The translations under genes and the position numbers were made by a program. From Flavobacteriaceae bacterium (GTDB taxonomy: Bacteria; Bacteroidota; Bacteroidia; Flavobacteriales; Flavobacteriaceae), in NCBI GenBank assembly GCA_028280265.1, contig JANQMD010000026.1:1-64000 (forward strand): DNA of 64,000 nucleotides, given 5' to 3'. The notes under the pieces are model-generated. The model saw nothing but the letters and a program-made list of their open reading frames with translations. It had not been told where the DNA came from and ran no database searches. Below, piece by piece: positions 20,287-30,030 of the stretch; position 1 is the stretch's first letter; each line of letters starts with the position of its first letter.

Positions 20287-21481
20287 TAAAATTCAATTGA
20301 TCTTGATGTAAAAAATACACCATAAAGATTGCATATAACCAACCCACTTGAGCTGCAAATAATATTGGGTTTACTATAAGTTCTAATTGGATAAAAAAGA
20401 AAATACCAAATAATGTTAATTTATTTTTGTTTCTATTCTTTAGAAACAGCCATAAGATATAGAATAAAAGTGCAAGATAAAACAACAATAATAGTAATCC
20501 GTTTTTATATAAAATATCAATAAAAATATTGTGAGATGTTTCAAAATAAATCTTACTAGCAGAATTATAAAAATCTATACCTCCGTTACCATGTCCAAAC
20601 AGAATTTGAAAAATAGACGAGTTAGAAAATCTGGTAAGAATATCACTTATCAAATCTCCTCTCGAAGAGAAAAAAGTGTTTAAATCAATTTTATGAGTAA
20701 ATAGATTAAAGAACCTCAAAAGAAGTTTATTATATATTATCTCTGCTTTCCCAGACAATAACAAGACTATTATACCGATTGAAATTATAGATAACGAATA
20801 CTTTACTAGAAGTCTAAATGTATTTCTATTTTTATCATATAATGATGCAGCAAACAAGGTTAAAATTGCCGCAAAAAGGCCTCCTCTTGACATTGTTAAG
20901 ACAATAAATGTAAAAAATACGATACATAAAAAAGATTTTAACCAATTTCTTTTAATGTGAAAAAAACTAATAATAAACGCAATTCCTGAGATTAGTGCAA
21001 AGTTATTAACTCCTCCAATGAATAATGATTCAATACGTTCTTTCCACGCAATACTAAATTTAAAGATATGATTAGGTTCTTCGATTATGACTCTAACAAC
21101 AGAAATAAAACCTATTATTAAAAATAATTTATAGATAAAATTTAAGCTAATCTGCCGGTAATAATAGTTTACTATTATAAAAGTTAGTGTTACTTGAAAA
21201 TATATTGCTGTATTGGTAATTTGAAATTTCATCAAAGAAGGATCAAAAACAACAACATTTACAAACGTTACAAATACAGTGATGAGGAAAATAAAAAGTG
21301 CAAGCAGAGAATATTTTTTATTAACAATATTCCCTTCAGAGTTTATGAATAGTAACAAGAACTCCAATAATACTACTAGAGTAGATAAGTAAATATTCCC
21401 TATCCCTTCTATGACTATAAAATTAAACGGAATCGTGAATAATAAAAGACCGACAACTACATTACCAACTTTTAGTCTCAT
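20255..21481 (-). CDS. O-antigen ligase/polymerase family membrane protein
   Basis: Multi-TM; FGHGNGGIDFYNSASKIYFETSHNIFIDILYKNGLL; MSRGGLFAAIL. Confidence 0.78.
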   Translation of the reverse strand: MRLKVGNVVVGLLLFTIPFNFIVIEGIGNIYLSTLVVLLEFLLLFINSEGNIVNKKYSLLALFIFLITVFVTFVNVVVFDPSLMKFQITNTAIYFQVTLTFIIVNYYYRQISLNFIYKLFLIIGFISVVRVIIEEPNHIFKFSIAWKERIESLFIGGVNNFALISGIAFIISFFHIKRNWLKSFLCIVFFTFIVLTMSRGGLFAAILTLFAASLYDKNRNTFRLLVKYSLSIISIGIIVLLLSGKAEIIYNKLLLRFFNLFTHKIDLNTFFSSRGDLISDILTRFSNSSIFQILFGHGNGGIDFYNSASKIYFETSHNIFIDILYKNGLLLLLFYLALLFYILWLFLKNRNKNKLTLFGIFFFIQLELIVNPILFAAQVGWLYAIFMVYFLHQDQLNFNDQNENKAIQ

Positions 21482-21517
21482 AAATATTATTACTTTTTTC
21501 TACCATTTTAATATATC

Positions 21518-22072
21518 TTAGTCTTCGAACTGTAATACAGATTCTCTATTTTCTGAAAGTATCTTTTTTATTTCTTCGTTTCTTAATATGTTTTTAATCT
21601 CCCAGCTTACTGAGTTATCTAGGTTATAAGCATACATCCCAGTATTAATTTTATCTATTATAAAATTAGGTAGTTCTTTTTCTAGAATAAAATATTTCGA
21701 ATTTCTATAGACAAATGATGCATATTCTTTTTTAAAATCCAATGCTACATTCGTATTTCCCTCCTTTAGATTTTTTTTATCCCTTGGATACAAGTGTAAA
21801 AAAACTTTACTCTTTTTTAATATATCAGTTAAAGAATCTTTCTTCAGGTATACAATTTTAGTTTTTCCAGAAAAATTTGCTATATAAATTTTAAATATAC
21901 TATCTCTGTATACTGGAAGTTGATCTAGCAACTTAACAAACTCTGAATTTGCCTCTTTTTTAGATTGTTCTATTAAAGCCTTTTCTTTTTCTGCACCAAT
22001 CTTTTTATAAATCTGCAGAACTAATATGGCGAATACAACAGTGAGAAAAAGTATTTGTTTTTTTTTGATCAT
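21518..22072 (-). CDS. Hypothetical protein, single N-terminal TM
   Basis: ORF in series with locus; N-terminal TM LFLTVVFAILVLQIY; segment KVFLHLYPRDKKNLKEGN... Confidence 0.65.
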   Translation of the reverse strand: MIKKKQILFLTVVFAILVLQIYKKIGAEKEKALIEQSKKEANSEFVKLLDQLPVYRDSIFKIYIANFSGKTKIVYLKKDSLTDILKKSKVFLHLYPRDKKNLKEGNTNVALDFKKEYASFVYRNSKYFILEKELPNFIIDKINTGMYAYNLDNSVSWEIKNILRNEEIKKILSENRESVLQFED

Positions 22073-23049
22073 AAAAAGCTCTTCATAATTTCATTTTCAA
22101 AGCTTATTACATTACTGAAGACTTTATAAATAGATTTATCTTCTTTAACTAATTGTGAGTTTATTGCGAATGATTCAATATCAAATATTTCTGCTTCCAA
22201 TAATGCTGTAGAGGAATAGCTATAAGCATAAGAACACTGATTAAATCCATCAATCAAATTATCTATTTTTTCAACTTTTTTATTTTGTAGGAGTTTATCA
22301 CTATTATTTATACAAGCGGGATGATTTTTAACTAGTACTTTCTCATATTTATCTGTAAGAAACTCTATTACTTTTTCATTTAAGTATTCTTCTTCTTCTA
22401 TACTGCACATATTGGATTTGCTCAAGCACTGCATTAAAAACAGTACAGTAGATTCATTTTTGAGACCATTCTGCCTTTTATCATAAAGCTCCGCTTTTAA
22501 AAAACTCATATCAGAAATCACATCGTCGTGCTCCCATTTTAATTCATTGATTAAAAATTGCCTGTACTTTTCATTATACACAATGTACTTATCAACATTT
22601 TTCTCGCCAAAACCAAGTCCTAGAGGAAACATTCCAAACAAAAAATTAATTGTATTATTTATTACTTTTCGTATCAACTTATTAGGTGGGGGAACTAACT
22701 CAAAAACTCCATGTTGTAACCCTACTAGCTCGATATTTGGAAAATCTTTTCTAAGTTTTATAATCACATTATGTGCTATATAGCCTTCTGAATTTGACAA
22801 GTAAATTGATTCGACTATATTTTCTTTTTGTAAATCACTGATTCTTTGTTTTAGCCTAGCATATTCAATTCTTAAAATGTTTCTATGTTTAACTCTTTTT
22901 AGAATTTTTTGCAATGAAACACCAATTTGCAAATTATTAAAATTCTGGAAACAATAATTTTCAAAATTGTATTTTTCTATAATATAAGAATACCTCTCTA
23001 GCATATGCTCTTCGAGAACTACAAAGAACTTTACTCTATTTTTTTCCAT
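22069..23049 (-). CDS. Putative GT-B-like glycosyltransferase (sialyl-/nonulosonyl-transferase or capsule transferase candidate)
   Basis: VGLQHGVFE, KVLVKNHPACINNSDKL, YSYSSTALLEAEIFDI arrangement resembles polysialyltransferase/glycerophosphotransferase-like C-terminal sites. Confidence 0.5.
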   Translation of the reverse strand: MEKNRVKFFVVLEEHMLERYSYIIEKYNFENYCFQNFNNLQIGVSLQKILKRVKHRNILRIEYARLKQRISDLQKENIVESIYLSNSEGYIAHNVIIKLRKDFPNIELVGLQHGVFELVPPPNKLIRKVINNTINFLFGMFPLGLGFGEKNVDKYIVYNEKYRQFLINELKWEHDDVISDMSFLKAELYDKRQNGLKNESTVLFLMQCLSKSNMCSIEEEEYLNEKVIEFLTDKYEKVLVKNHPACINNSDKLLQNKKVEKIDNLIDGFNQCSYAYSYSSTALLEAEIFDIESFAINSQLVKEDKSIYKVFSNVISFENEIMKSFL

Positions 23050-24269
23050 ACTTTATAACCAAAATAAGATGTGACTAATAAATTTACACTATAACTTATA
23101 ATTAAAGAAATAGCTGCTCCTTCAATAGAATAAAGCTTAATTAAAAAAAAGTTTGCTACTACATTTATTACGAACACAATGCCACTAACAAGCATCAGTT
23201 CCTTGTCTTTTTTAGTAACATAAAGCAATAAGTTAGGTATCGTTGCTATGTTCAATAAAAAATAAGAGCCTAATAATAGATATAATAAATTTATATTCTC
23301 TATTAACTCAGTTTTACCTATCAAATTCAAAAGAAATTCAATCCCTAAAACAATTCCTATAACCAGAAGTAAAGAAAAAATCACTACTACCTTACTGTAG
23401 TCAAACATTTTTTTTCTAAAGTCACCAGCTTTGTTTTCATAAATGTATATTAACTCTGGTAAGTAAATTATATAAAAGCCACTTGTTACAAATATGTAGA
23501 TCATTGATGCTATGGAAAATAAGAATGAATATATCCCTACTTCTTTGGCTCCATAAAATTGTTCTATAGCAAACTTATCAAAAAACTCTATGCCCTTGGA
23601 AAATATCATAAGTAAAATAAAAGGCATTAAGAATTTCACCACATTTCTTAACTCTTTAATCGAAAGAAATTTAACCTTTACTTTATTAAACTTCATTACA
23701 TATATAGAAAAATATCTATAAGTGATAATGAAAAGAATAAAGTATGATATTAGTAATAAAGAAACAATGTTATAGATTTCTATCTCGTTAAAGAAAAAGT
23801 AAAAAAGCAAAACAAGAAGTAAAAATATCCCTGATTTTGCTATCAATAAAAAATTTGCTTTTCTGATATTCTGTAACATCACCAAGTACCTATAAACTTC
23901 TTGATTAAAATAATCACAAAAATTGGCAAATAATATAATTACTATCGTGTAAACGTTAAGAATTTCATTAGGTATTAGATATAATAGAAAAAGAAACTGT
24001 ATTATAAGTGCAAAGGGGGATAGAGTAAAAAAAAAGCTTAAATGTTCCTGAATTTTATTAACATGATCTATTTTTTTTGCGACTTCCCTATTTCCATACA
24101 TATAATACTCTAATCCATATATGTATACAGATATCATAATAAAGTAACTTATTAATTGATAATACCCGTAATCAGATAATGATAATTCTTTTGTTAAAAA
24201 AGTAAGTATTAAGAACTTAAAGACAATTGAAACAAGTCTAGATAAGATACTTTCAATGCTCTTCTTCAC
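23031..24269 (-). CDS. wzx: Polysaccharide flippase (Wzx/MATE-like)
   Basis: ~12 TM segments, oligosaccharide flippase-like N-terminus SRLVSIVFKFLILTFLTKELSLSDYGYY. Confidence 0.85.
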   Translation of the reverse strand: MKKSIESILSRLVSIVFKFLILTFLTKELSLSDYGYYQLISYFIMISVYIYGLEYYMYGNREVAKKIDHVNKIQEHLSFFFTLSPFALIIQFLFLLYLIPNEILNVYTIVIILFANFCDYFNQEVYRYLVMLQNIRKANFLLIAKSGIFLLLVLLFYFFFNEIEIYNIVSLLLISYFILFIITYRYFSIYVMKFNKVKVKFLSIKELRNVVKFLMPFILLMIFSKGIEFFDKFAIEQFYGAKEVGIYSFLFSIASMIYIFVTSGFYIIYLPELIYIYENKAGDFRKKMFDYSKVVVIFSLLLVIGIVLGIEFLLNLIGKTELIENINLLYLLLGSYFLLNIATIPNLLLYVTKKDKELMLVSGIVFVINVVANFFLIKLYSIEGAAISLIISYSVNLLVTSYFGYKVWKKIE

Positions 24270-24816
24270 TGCTTGAAATTCTTTTGATAATTTTGGCAGG
24301 ACTCCCTACAGCTACAGAAAAATCGGGTACATTTTTAGTCACTATGCTACCCGCTCCAACAACACTATTTTGACCTATAGTCACTCCAGGCAATATAATC
24401 GAATTTGCTCCTATCCATGCTCCTTCTTTCACTCTTATTTGCTTTGAAGGATAATACCCTTGCTCAATTATTGGAATATCCGTTCTGTCAAATTTATGAT
24501 TGTTTACATAGAAATGAACTCCTGCCCCCATCATTACATTGTCTTCTATGATAATTTTCTCATACTCATCGGCAAATAACATAGTTCCTGGTCTAACAAC
24601 AACATTTTCTCCTATTGAAATTTGAGAACAAGTTACTGCATATGCTCCTGCTCTGAAATCTGCATTTTTACCAAAAAAGTGAAACTTTTTTTTACATAAG
24701 GATGTCATACTTGACTTATAATGTAATCTCCAATGTGTAAATGGAATATCAGGGCCTATTCTATCTGCTTGCTTGCAGAATTTTATCTTTTTATATATCT
24801 CGGTAATTAAACTCAT
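24253..24816 (-). CDS. Left-handed beta-helix acyltransferase (WbbJ/maltose-acetyltransferase-like)
   Basis: Hexapeptide repeats, GAGVHFYVNNHKFDRTDIPI, GAWIGANSIILPGVTIGQNSVVGAGSIVTKNVP. Confidence 0.85.
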   Translation of the reverse strand: MSLITEIYKKIKFCKQADRIGPDIPFTHWRLHYKSSMTSLCKKKFHFFGKNADFRAGAYAVTCSQISIGENVVVRPGTMLFADEYEKIIIEDNVMMGAGVHFYVNNHKFDRTDIPIIEQGYYPSKQIRVKEGAWIGANSIILPGVTIGQNSVVGAGSIVTKNVPDFSVAVGSPAKIIKRISSSEEEH

Positions 24817-24837
24817 TGTAGTTTATAAGCAAAAAAG

Positions 24838-25611
24838 TTATGAATTCCATCTGGCTATATTCTCTCCAGAATCTAGTATTTTCTTTCTTGCTATTGGTAA
24901 TCCATCACCTACAAAGTTATACAAGTTTGCTGTAGCTACGGCGCTAACTCCTTCTAATTTTAGCCCTTCTAGTAAATGACTCTCATTTCCAGCCCCACCA
25001 GCAATGATTAAAGGAATGTTTATTCTGTCAGAAACTGATGTTATTGTATCAATATCATATCCAAACCCTGTTCCATCTTTTTCTATAGAATTTAAGTAAA
25101 TTTCTCCTACATCAAGTCCTAAAACATAGTCTAAATATTCTTCAAGAGTTTCTTCTAACTTATATGTACCGTCACTTATATATACCTCATTAAAGCCATT
25201 GTTTCTTTTATAGTCAATAGATGCTACAACGCTTTGAGATCCATATTTTCTAACTATTTCTTTAACTAATTTAGGGTCTTTTTTTAAAACGGTGTTTAAC
25301 ACTATTTTATCTGCTCCATTCTTAAAGAGAAGTTCGGCGTCTTCTACCTTTGTAATTCCTCCTCCTGCAGCAATAGGGATGAAAACATCATTTACTAATT
25401 TACTAACTTCGACAGCAAACTCTTCAATAGACTTTTTCTCTTTTGTAGCATTTAACACAACTAATTCATCCAAGGAAAAAGCAATTTTCTGAAATTTATA
25501 ATTCCTCTCCAACCAAGTAAGATTCCCTACTCTTTGCAATCGAAAGTTTCTACTTAACGTATAGTAACCATTACTGTATATTAACGTAAAAATGATTCTT
25601 TTCCTTAACAT
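24838..25611 (-). CDS. HisF-like cyclase subunit (locus-specific)
   Basis: AAGGGITKVEDAELLFKNGADKIVLNT, IIAGGAGNESHLLEGL. Confidence 0.88.
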   Translation of the reverse strand: MLRKRIIFTLIYSNGYYTLSRNFRLQRVGNLTWLERNYKFQKIAFSLDELVVLNATKEKKSIEEFAVEVSKLVNDVFIPIAAGGGITKVEDAELLFKNGADKIVLNTVLKKDPKLVKEIVRKYGSQSVVASIDYKRNNGFNEVYISDGTYKLEETLEEYLDYVLGLDVGEIYLNSIEKDGTGFGYDIDTITSVSDRINIPLIIAGGAGNESHLLEGLKLEGVSAVATANLYNFVGDGLPIARKKILDSGENIARWNS

Positions 25612-26222
25612 TAAATTTTTTCTATGAAATTTCTAAACAATCTTAAACCATTGTGTTGGCTCAATTCTGGATGAAATTGAGTTCCAACAATATTATCCAA
25701 CTCAAAGCTAGCTACAAAATCGTTTTCATAGTTACAGATACTTGGATTAATATTTGAGTTTGTAGTCATTCTAAAGCTGTGTGTAAAATAAAAATCTGCT
25801 TCTTGATCAAAGCCCTCATATAACTTTGAATCCTTGTTAATTTTTACCTGATTAAATCCAACATGAGGAACTCTCACCTTTTTAGTATTAAATTTTTCTA
25901 CCAATCCATTCACAAGACCTAGCCCTTCATGAAAGCCATCTTCACTACTAGAGTTTCCCATAAGCTGCATTCCAAGGCAAATCCCCAATATCGGTTTCAT
26001 CTCTTTCAAAACCAGCTCTTCTAAAAATTGATCAATCTTCTTCTCTTTAATTTGATCCATTGCTTTTCCAAAAGCACCAACACCTGGCAATATCAATTTG
26101 TCAGCATTCTTCATTTTTTCATAATCAGATGATACTAGAATATCACTAACTCCAATGTATTTTAAAGTACTGGCTATGGACTTAATATTGCCCATTCCAT
26201 AGTCAACTATGACAATGTTCAT
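25611..26222 (-). CDS. HisH-like glutamine amidotransferase subunit (locus-specific)
   Basis: IVDYGMGNIKSI, GICLGMQLMGNSS, GTQFHPELSQHNGLRLFRNF. Confidence 0.9.
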   Translation of the reverse strand: MNIVIVDYGMGNIKSIASTLKYIGVSDILVSSDYEKMKNADKLILPGVGAFGKAMDQIKEKKIDQFLEELVLKEMKPILGICLGMQLMGNSSSEDGFHEGLGLVNGLVEKFNTKKVRVPHVGFNQVKINKDSKLYEGFDQEADFYFTHSFRMTTNSNINPSICNYENDFVASFELDNIVGTQFHPELSQHNGLRLFRNFIEKI

Positions 26223-27361
26223 ATCGTAAATTCTTCTCCAACTGTAAACTTAGGCTGCCATATTCCATCTACTTTCTCGAAAAGATCTTTGTTTGCATAA
26301 CTATCCAGCACAGCATCGAACTCTTCTTTTGTCATTTTATAATATTCTAAATAGACGTCAATTAAATCATACGGATAGGCATTATCATACATCTTCACTA
26401 GATTCAATGCTTGGTCTCTAGTCATGGAACCTCTTCTGATTTCTATTCCTGCATCTTGTGTTGCTCTTCCAAAACCAAACTTAAGATACATCATGTAAGC
26501 ATGAAGTGCATACAGAGCCTGATCGTTTTGGGCAAAGTTTGTAAACGTATCTTGATTTCCATCCTCTTTCTCTATAAGTCCACAATGCTCTTTTGCTACT
26601 ACGTAATTTCTATATGAATCCCATGGTTCAAAATAAGACATATGCGTATATGTTAGCCCTACTTCTGCCATTTCTTCATCTGAAGGGAATTTAAAGAATG
26701 ATAATTCTGCCTCAGAAATATCTTCGTCTTTTCGGATTCTTTCTAAAACTTTGTCGTGTCCTCCTTCTAGATAGACTCTTTTGATATATTCCACATCGTA
26801 CATGGCTTTATTCTTGCTTTCCGTAGATCCTCCATATTCAACTTCTCCATCTTCTCCGTAAAACATTAATGGGATTTTGAACTTCGCTGCAGTTTTTACA
26901 ACCGCCGACATGATTGCGATTAACCACCCATAATAAGGAAATCCTTTTTCAATAAATCCATATTTATTTAATCTATCCAAAACCTTCGTATTGGGAGATA
27001 AGTGAATATGATCGTATCCCGATTGAATAAAATTCAACAAATTCTGATCTCCAATACCTGTTGCCAAAGCTGGTCGGATTGTAATAGCTAATGGATTCAT
27101 ATTGTACTTATGTTTTAAAACATACGTAACATAAGAACCATCTTTTCCTCCACTTACCGTAGTAATACAATCGAAACTACCGTCTTTGGACCTGTACTTT
27201 TCTAATACTTTTTCTAATTCTCCTTGTCTGGAACTCCAATCCATCGTCTTCTTTTCTTCCATCCATTGACAAGCATTGCACCAACCTCTTTCATCAAATG
27301 TAATTCTAGGTCTGGTACTCATGTTTAGGCAATTTTTACACCAAAAAACTTTTTTACTCAT
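26219..27361 (-). CDS. N-acetyl sugar amidotransferase (WbpG/PseA-like)
   Basis: FWCKNCLNMSTRPRITFDERGWCNAC, CITTVSGGKDGSYVTYVLKHKYNMNPLAIT, MFYGEDGEVEYGGS. Confidence 0.9.
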   Translation of the reverse strand: MSKKVFWCKNCLNMSTRPRITFDERGWCNACQWMEEKKTMDWSSRQGELEKVLEKYRSKDGSFDCITTVSGGKDGSYVTYVLKHKYNMNPLAITIRPALATGIGDQNLLNFIQSGYDHIHLSPNTKVLDRLNKYGFIEKGFPYYGWLIAIMSAVVKTAAKFKIPLMFYGEDGEVEYGGSTESKNKAMYDVEYIKRVYLEGGHDKVLERIRKDEDISEAELSFFKFPSDEEMAEVGLTYTHMSYFEPWDSYRNYVVAKEHCGLIEKEDGNQDTFTNFAQNDQALYALHAYMMYLKFGFGRATQDAGIEIRRGSMTRDQALNLVKMYDNAYPYDLIDVYLEYYKMTKEEFDAVLDSYANKDLFEKVDGIWQPKFTVGEEFTI

Positions 27362-27506
27362 GTTTTTTTTCTTTTACTTTTTTTCAATTATGAAAAAGCT
27401 ATTAAATTCTTTTTGTAGCTCGACGCAAAACTACAAAACTTACTCTTATTGACCCTTATAGCATGGATTTAAATTTGACTCTAACTTATTTCTACAGAAA
27501 AACTAA

Positions 27507-27533
27507 GAAAGAGCTCTGAAACAAAACTCTTTC
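27507..27533 (-). terminator. Hairpin with U-rich tail after the lipoprotein gene
   Basis: GAAAGAG..CTCTTTC, minus-strand downstream ttagtttttctg. Confidence 0.45.
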
Positions 27534-27561
27534 TCGAGAATTACTCTTTAAGAAGGTTGTA

Positions 27562-28359
27562 TTATTTTAGGCCAAAAAGAAGCGTCCCATTTTTCAACGG
27601 AAAAGAACTTCTACAGAAGCCATTAAGAATAGTCTCCCATCTGCTTCGAACACTTAAAACATAAGTTCCAGCGGGAAGATTTCCTTTCAATATTTGATTT
27701 TGATAATCATAAATATTCATAATCTCTCCGTTTGATTTATTTCTAATGTCTATTATTGGAAGATATCCCGGTATATGATGTCCTATAAATGTAAACTCTA
27801 TTGAGTATTCAAATTCTTTTTCTACTGTAAAAGTATATTCTATTTTCTCATCAATTAACTCATTGTTCTTATTAACTTGTAAAGTTCTTGCGTCTGGCAA
27901 AGTTAATTTTCCTAAATCCTGATCAGCTCCTGTAACATTAAACCATACAGAAGCACTACTTTCACCTCCTCTACCATCTCTGGCGGTTATTTTAAGTTCA
28001 ATTTCTTTCTCCTTCGAAAAGTCTGGAAATGATTTTCCTAAATCCAAATCGGTTATTCTTGTATATCTTCTGATTCCATTTTTAATAGTAACCCCAGTAT
28101 AATTATTCTTATCACTATTGGGCAAGTCCCAAGTTAATCCTCCAAAATTCATTTCATATGAAATACTATCATTATTAGCATCCTTTGGTTCATTAAAAAC
28201 AAAAGAAATTTGTTCTTTTTGATATATGTAAGAACCTCCACATCCTTGAAAATAGTTAGTCTCTAGTATTTCAAAGGAACTTGGAGGTTCATTAATCTCT
28301 TTTTCTGCGCAATTAAACAGTAATACTGTTCCTAGAATTAGGTAAGTTATTTTTTTCAT
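27562..28359 (-). CDS. Hypothetical lipoprotein
   Basis: Lipobox LLFNCAEKE; Ig/cadherin-like then pre-peptidase-C-like beta domain. Confidence 0.75.
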   Translation of the reverse strand: MKKITYLILGTVLLFNCAEKEINEPPSSFEILETNYFQGCGGSYIYQKEQISFVFNEPKDANNDSISYEMNFGGLTWDLPNSDKNNYTGVTIKNGIRRYTRITDLDLGKSFPDFSKEKEIELKITARDGRGGESSASVWFNVTGADQDLGKLTLPDARTLQVNKNNELIDEKIEYTFTVEKEFEYSIEFTFIGHHIPGYLPIIDIRNKSNGEIMNIYDYQNQILKGNLPAGTYVLSVRSRWETILNGFCRSSFPLKNGTLLFGLK

Positions 28360-28387
28360 ATGTCTATTTTTTTGTTTTTATTCTTTC

Positions 28388-29134
28388 TTATATAGCTGTC
28401 CAACCGCCATCTACCATCAAGTTATGCCCTGTAATAAAAGAAGCTTCATCTGATAATAAAAATGTGATTGCAGGTGCAATTTCTTCTGGGTTTCCCATTC
28501 TTTTCAATGGAGATTTATCTTCATATCGTTCAATAAAGGAAGGATGTTGTTTGTCTTTAATCCCTCCAGGAGAAACACAGTTCACTCTTATGTTGTCTTT
28601 CCCATAGTAGGAAGCCAAATATCTGGTAAAGTTAATAATTCCTCCTTTAATAGCAGAATAAGCAGCTGGAGAAGTACCTCCATACCCTTCATATATGGTA
28701 AAATCATTTCCTACCACTCCGTAAATAGAAGATATATTTACGATAGAACCTGATTGTTGTTTTTTCATGATTTTTAAAACCTTTTGACATATAAAAAACA
28801 CGCTATTCATTTGCATATCTATATTTTGCCTCCAAGATTCCATAGGAACTTCTTCAAATTTAACTCCCCAATCTTGGGTTCTAGGGTATGCGTTATTCAC
28901 CAAACCATCAATTCTTCCGTATTTTTCGATAATAGAATTAACTAAATTGGTAATTGATTCCATTTTAGTGATATCACAATAATACTCACCTCTATCAACG
29001 TTGGTTTCTATTCCAATATCAGCATTTATGATTACTGCACCATTTTGCTTTAGATGTTCTAGCATAGGTTTTCCTATCAGACCACTTCCTCCCGCAACTA
29101 TTATTACTTTATCTTTTAATCGTTCTGTAAACAT
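28388..29134 (-). CDS. SDR family oxidoreductase (PtmA-like by context)
   Basis: VIIVAGGSGLIGKPML, VNNAYPRTQDW, AAYSAIKGG, GHNLMVDGGWTAI. Confidence 0.85.
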   Translation of the reverse strand: MFTERLKDKVIIVAGGSGLIGKPMLEHLKQNGAVIINADIGIETNVDRGEYYCDITKMESITNLVNSIIEKYGRIDGLVNNAYPRTQDWGVKFEEVPMESWRQNIDMQMNSVFFICQKVLKIMKKQQSGSIVNISSIYGVVGNDFTIYEGYGGTSPAAYSAIKGGIINFTRYLASYYGKDNIRVNCVSPGGIKDKQHPSFIERYEDKSPLKRMGNPEEIAPAITFLLSDEASFITGHNLMVDGGWTAI

Positions 29135-30030
29135 ATTTTTAATATTTCATAAGCCTCTTCGGCAGGATTAAATTGTTCTTTTTCTGGCAAGATGGTATTG
29201 ATAAAGAATTCTAGTTGATCCTTATATGTATCAATAATTTGTTTCTTCGATTCAAAAATCGTCTCAGAATTTTTAAAAACTTTATTTTTCAATAAATCAA
29301 CTGTTATTGTTTCTTCTTCTAGAAGAATTTCTAAAGTTCTTTTAGGGTCTCTCCTAAAGTAATTCAAAACAATATTTACATGAAAATCTCGAAAGCTCAA
29401 GAGGTAATTAGCGTAGTCGTAAGAGTTAATTTTTAAAGAAGATCTACTAGAAAATGTTTTATGTATTTTTTCAGGCCTTCCAAACAACCAATACGCATAG
29501 TCTATCTCGTGAATTAAATCAATATGCACGCCTCCTCCCAATTCTTTTTGGGCGCTATAGCTCTTCTTGTAATCTTTTTGAGGTCGCCAATCTGGGAGGT
29601 ATGATCCACAGTAGATATTTACTTCGTTGATTGTTCTATTAGCAATGTATTCTTTTACAAACTTAAGGCCACTTAAAAACCTCAGATTACAAGCTACATA
29701 AGAATTAATTTTTTCTTCTTCTATTTTTTTTACCAAATTTCCTCCATCTAATTCAGAAAAAAGAGGTTTTTCAATAAATAATGGAATATGATATGGAATT
29801 AAATTTTCGATTGTTTCTTTATGTGCAAATGTAGGGTTCGATATAATAGCAAAATCTATTCTTATCGTTTGCAGTTCTTCAAAAGAGTATAGGTTTTTTA
29901 TTCCTTTTACTTTATTAGTTTGCGATGTTGAGGATCTTAATGCGTATATTTCTACATCTGACTTTATCTCTTTCAATGCAGTAACATGTTTTGTTGCAAT
30001 AGATCCTAAACCCACAATTAACACATTCAT
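29116..30030 (-). CDS. Gfo/Idh/MocA family oxidoreductase (PtmF-like by context)
   Basis: MNVLIVGLGSIATKHVTAL Rossmann start, IPLFIEKPLF, GGGVHIDLIHEIDYAYWLFG. Confidence 0.85.
   Translation of the reverse strand: MNVLIVGLGSIATKHVTALKEIKSDVEIYALRSSTSQTNKVKGIKNLYSFEELQTIRIDFAIISNPTFAHKETIENLIPYHIPLFIEKPLFSELDGGNLVKKIEEEKINSYVACNLRFLSGLKFVKEYIANRTINEVNIYCGSYLPDWRPQKDYKKSYSAQKELGGGVHIDLIHEIDYAYWLFGRPEKIHKTFSSRSSLKINSYDYANYLLSFRDFHVNIVLNYFRRDPKRTLEILLEEETITVDLLKNKVFKNSETIFESKKQIIDTYKDQLEFFINTILPEKEQFNPAEEAYEILKICLQND

Noticed and set aside
24838-26222. HisF/HisH as histidine biosynthesis genes
   Set aside because: Context with the N-acetyl sugar amidotransferase and absence of other his genes indicate the locus-specific paralogues.
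27361-27380. Homopolymer T/A tracts (e.g. gtttttttt upstream of the amidotransferase) as phase-variation switches
   Set aside because: Tracts of this length are common in this AT-rich sequence, lie outside coding frames here and are not at start codons of interrupted ORFs.
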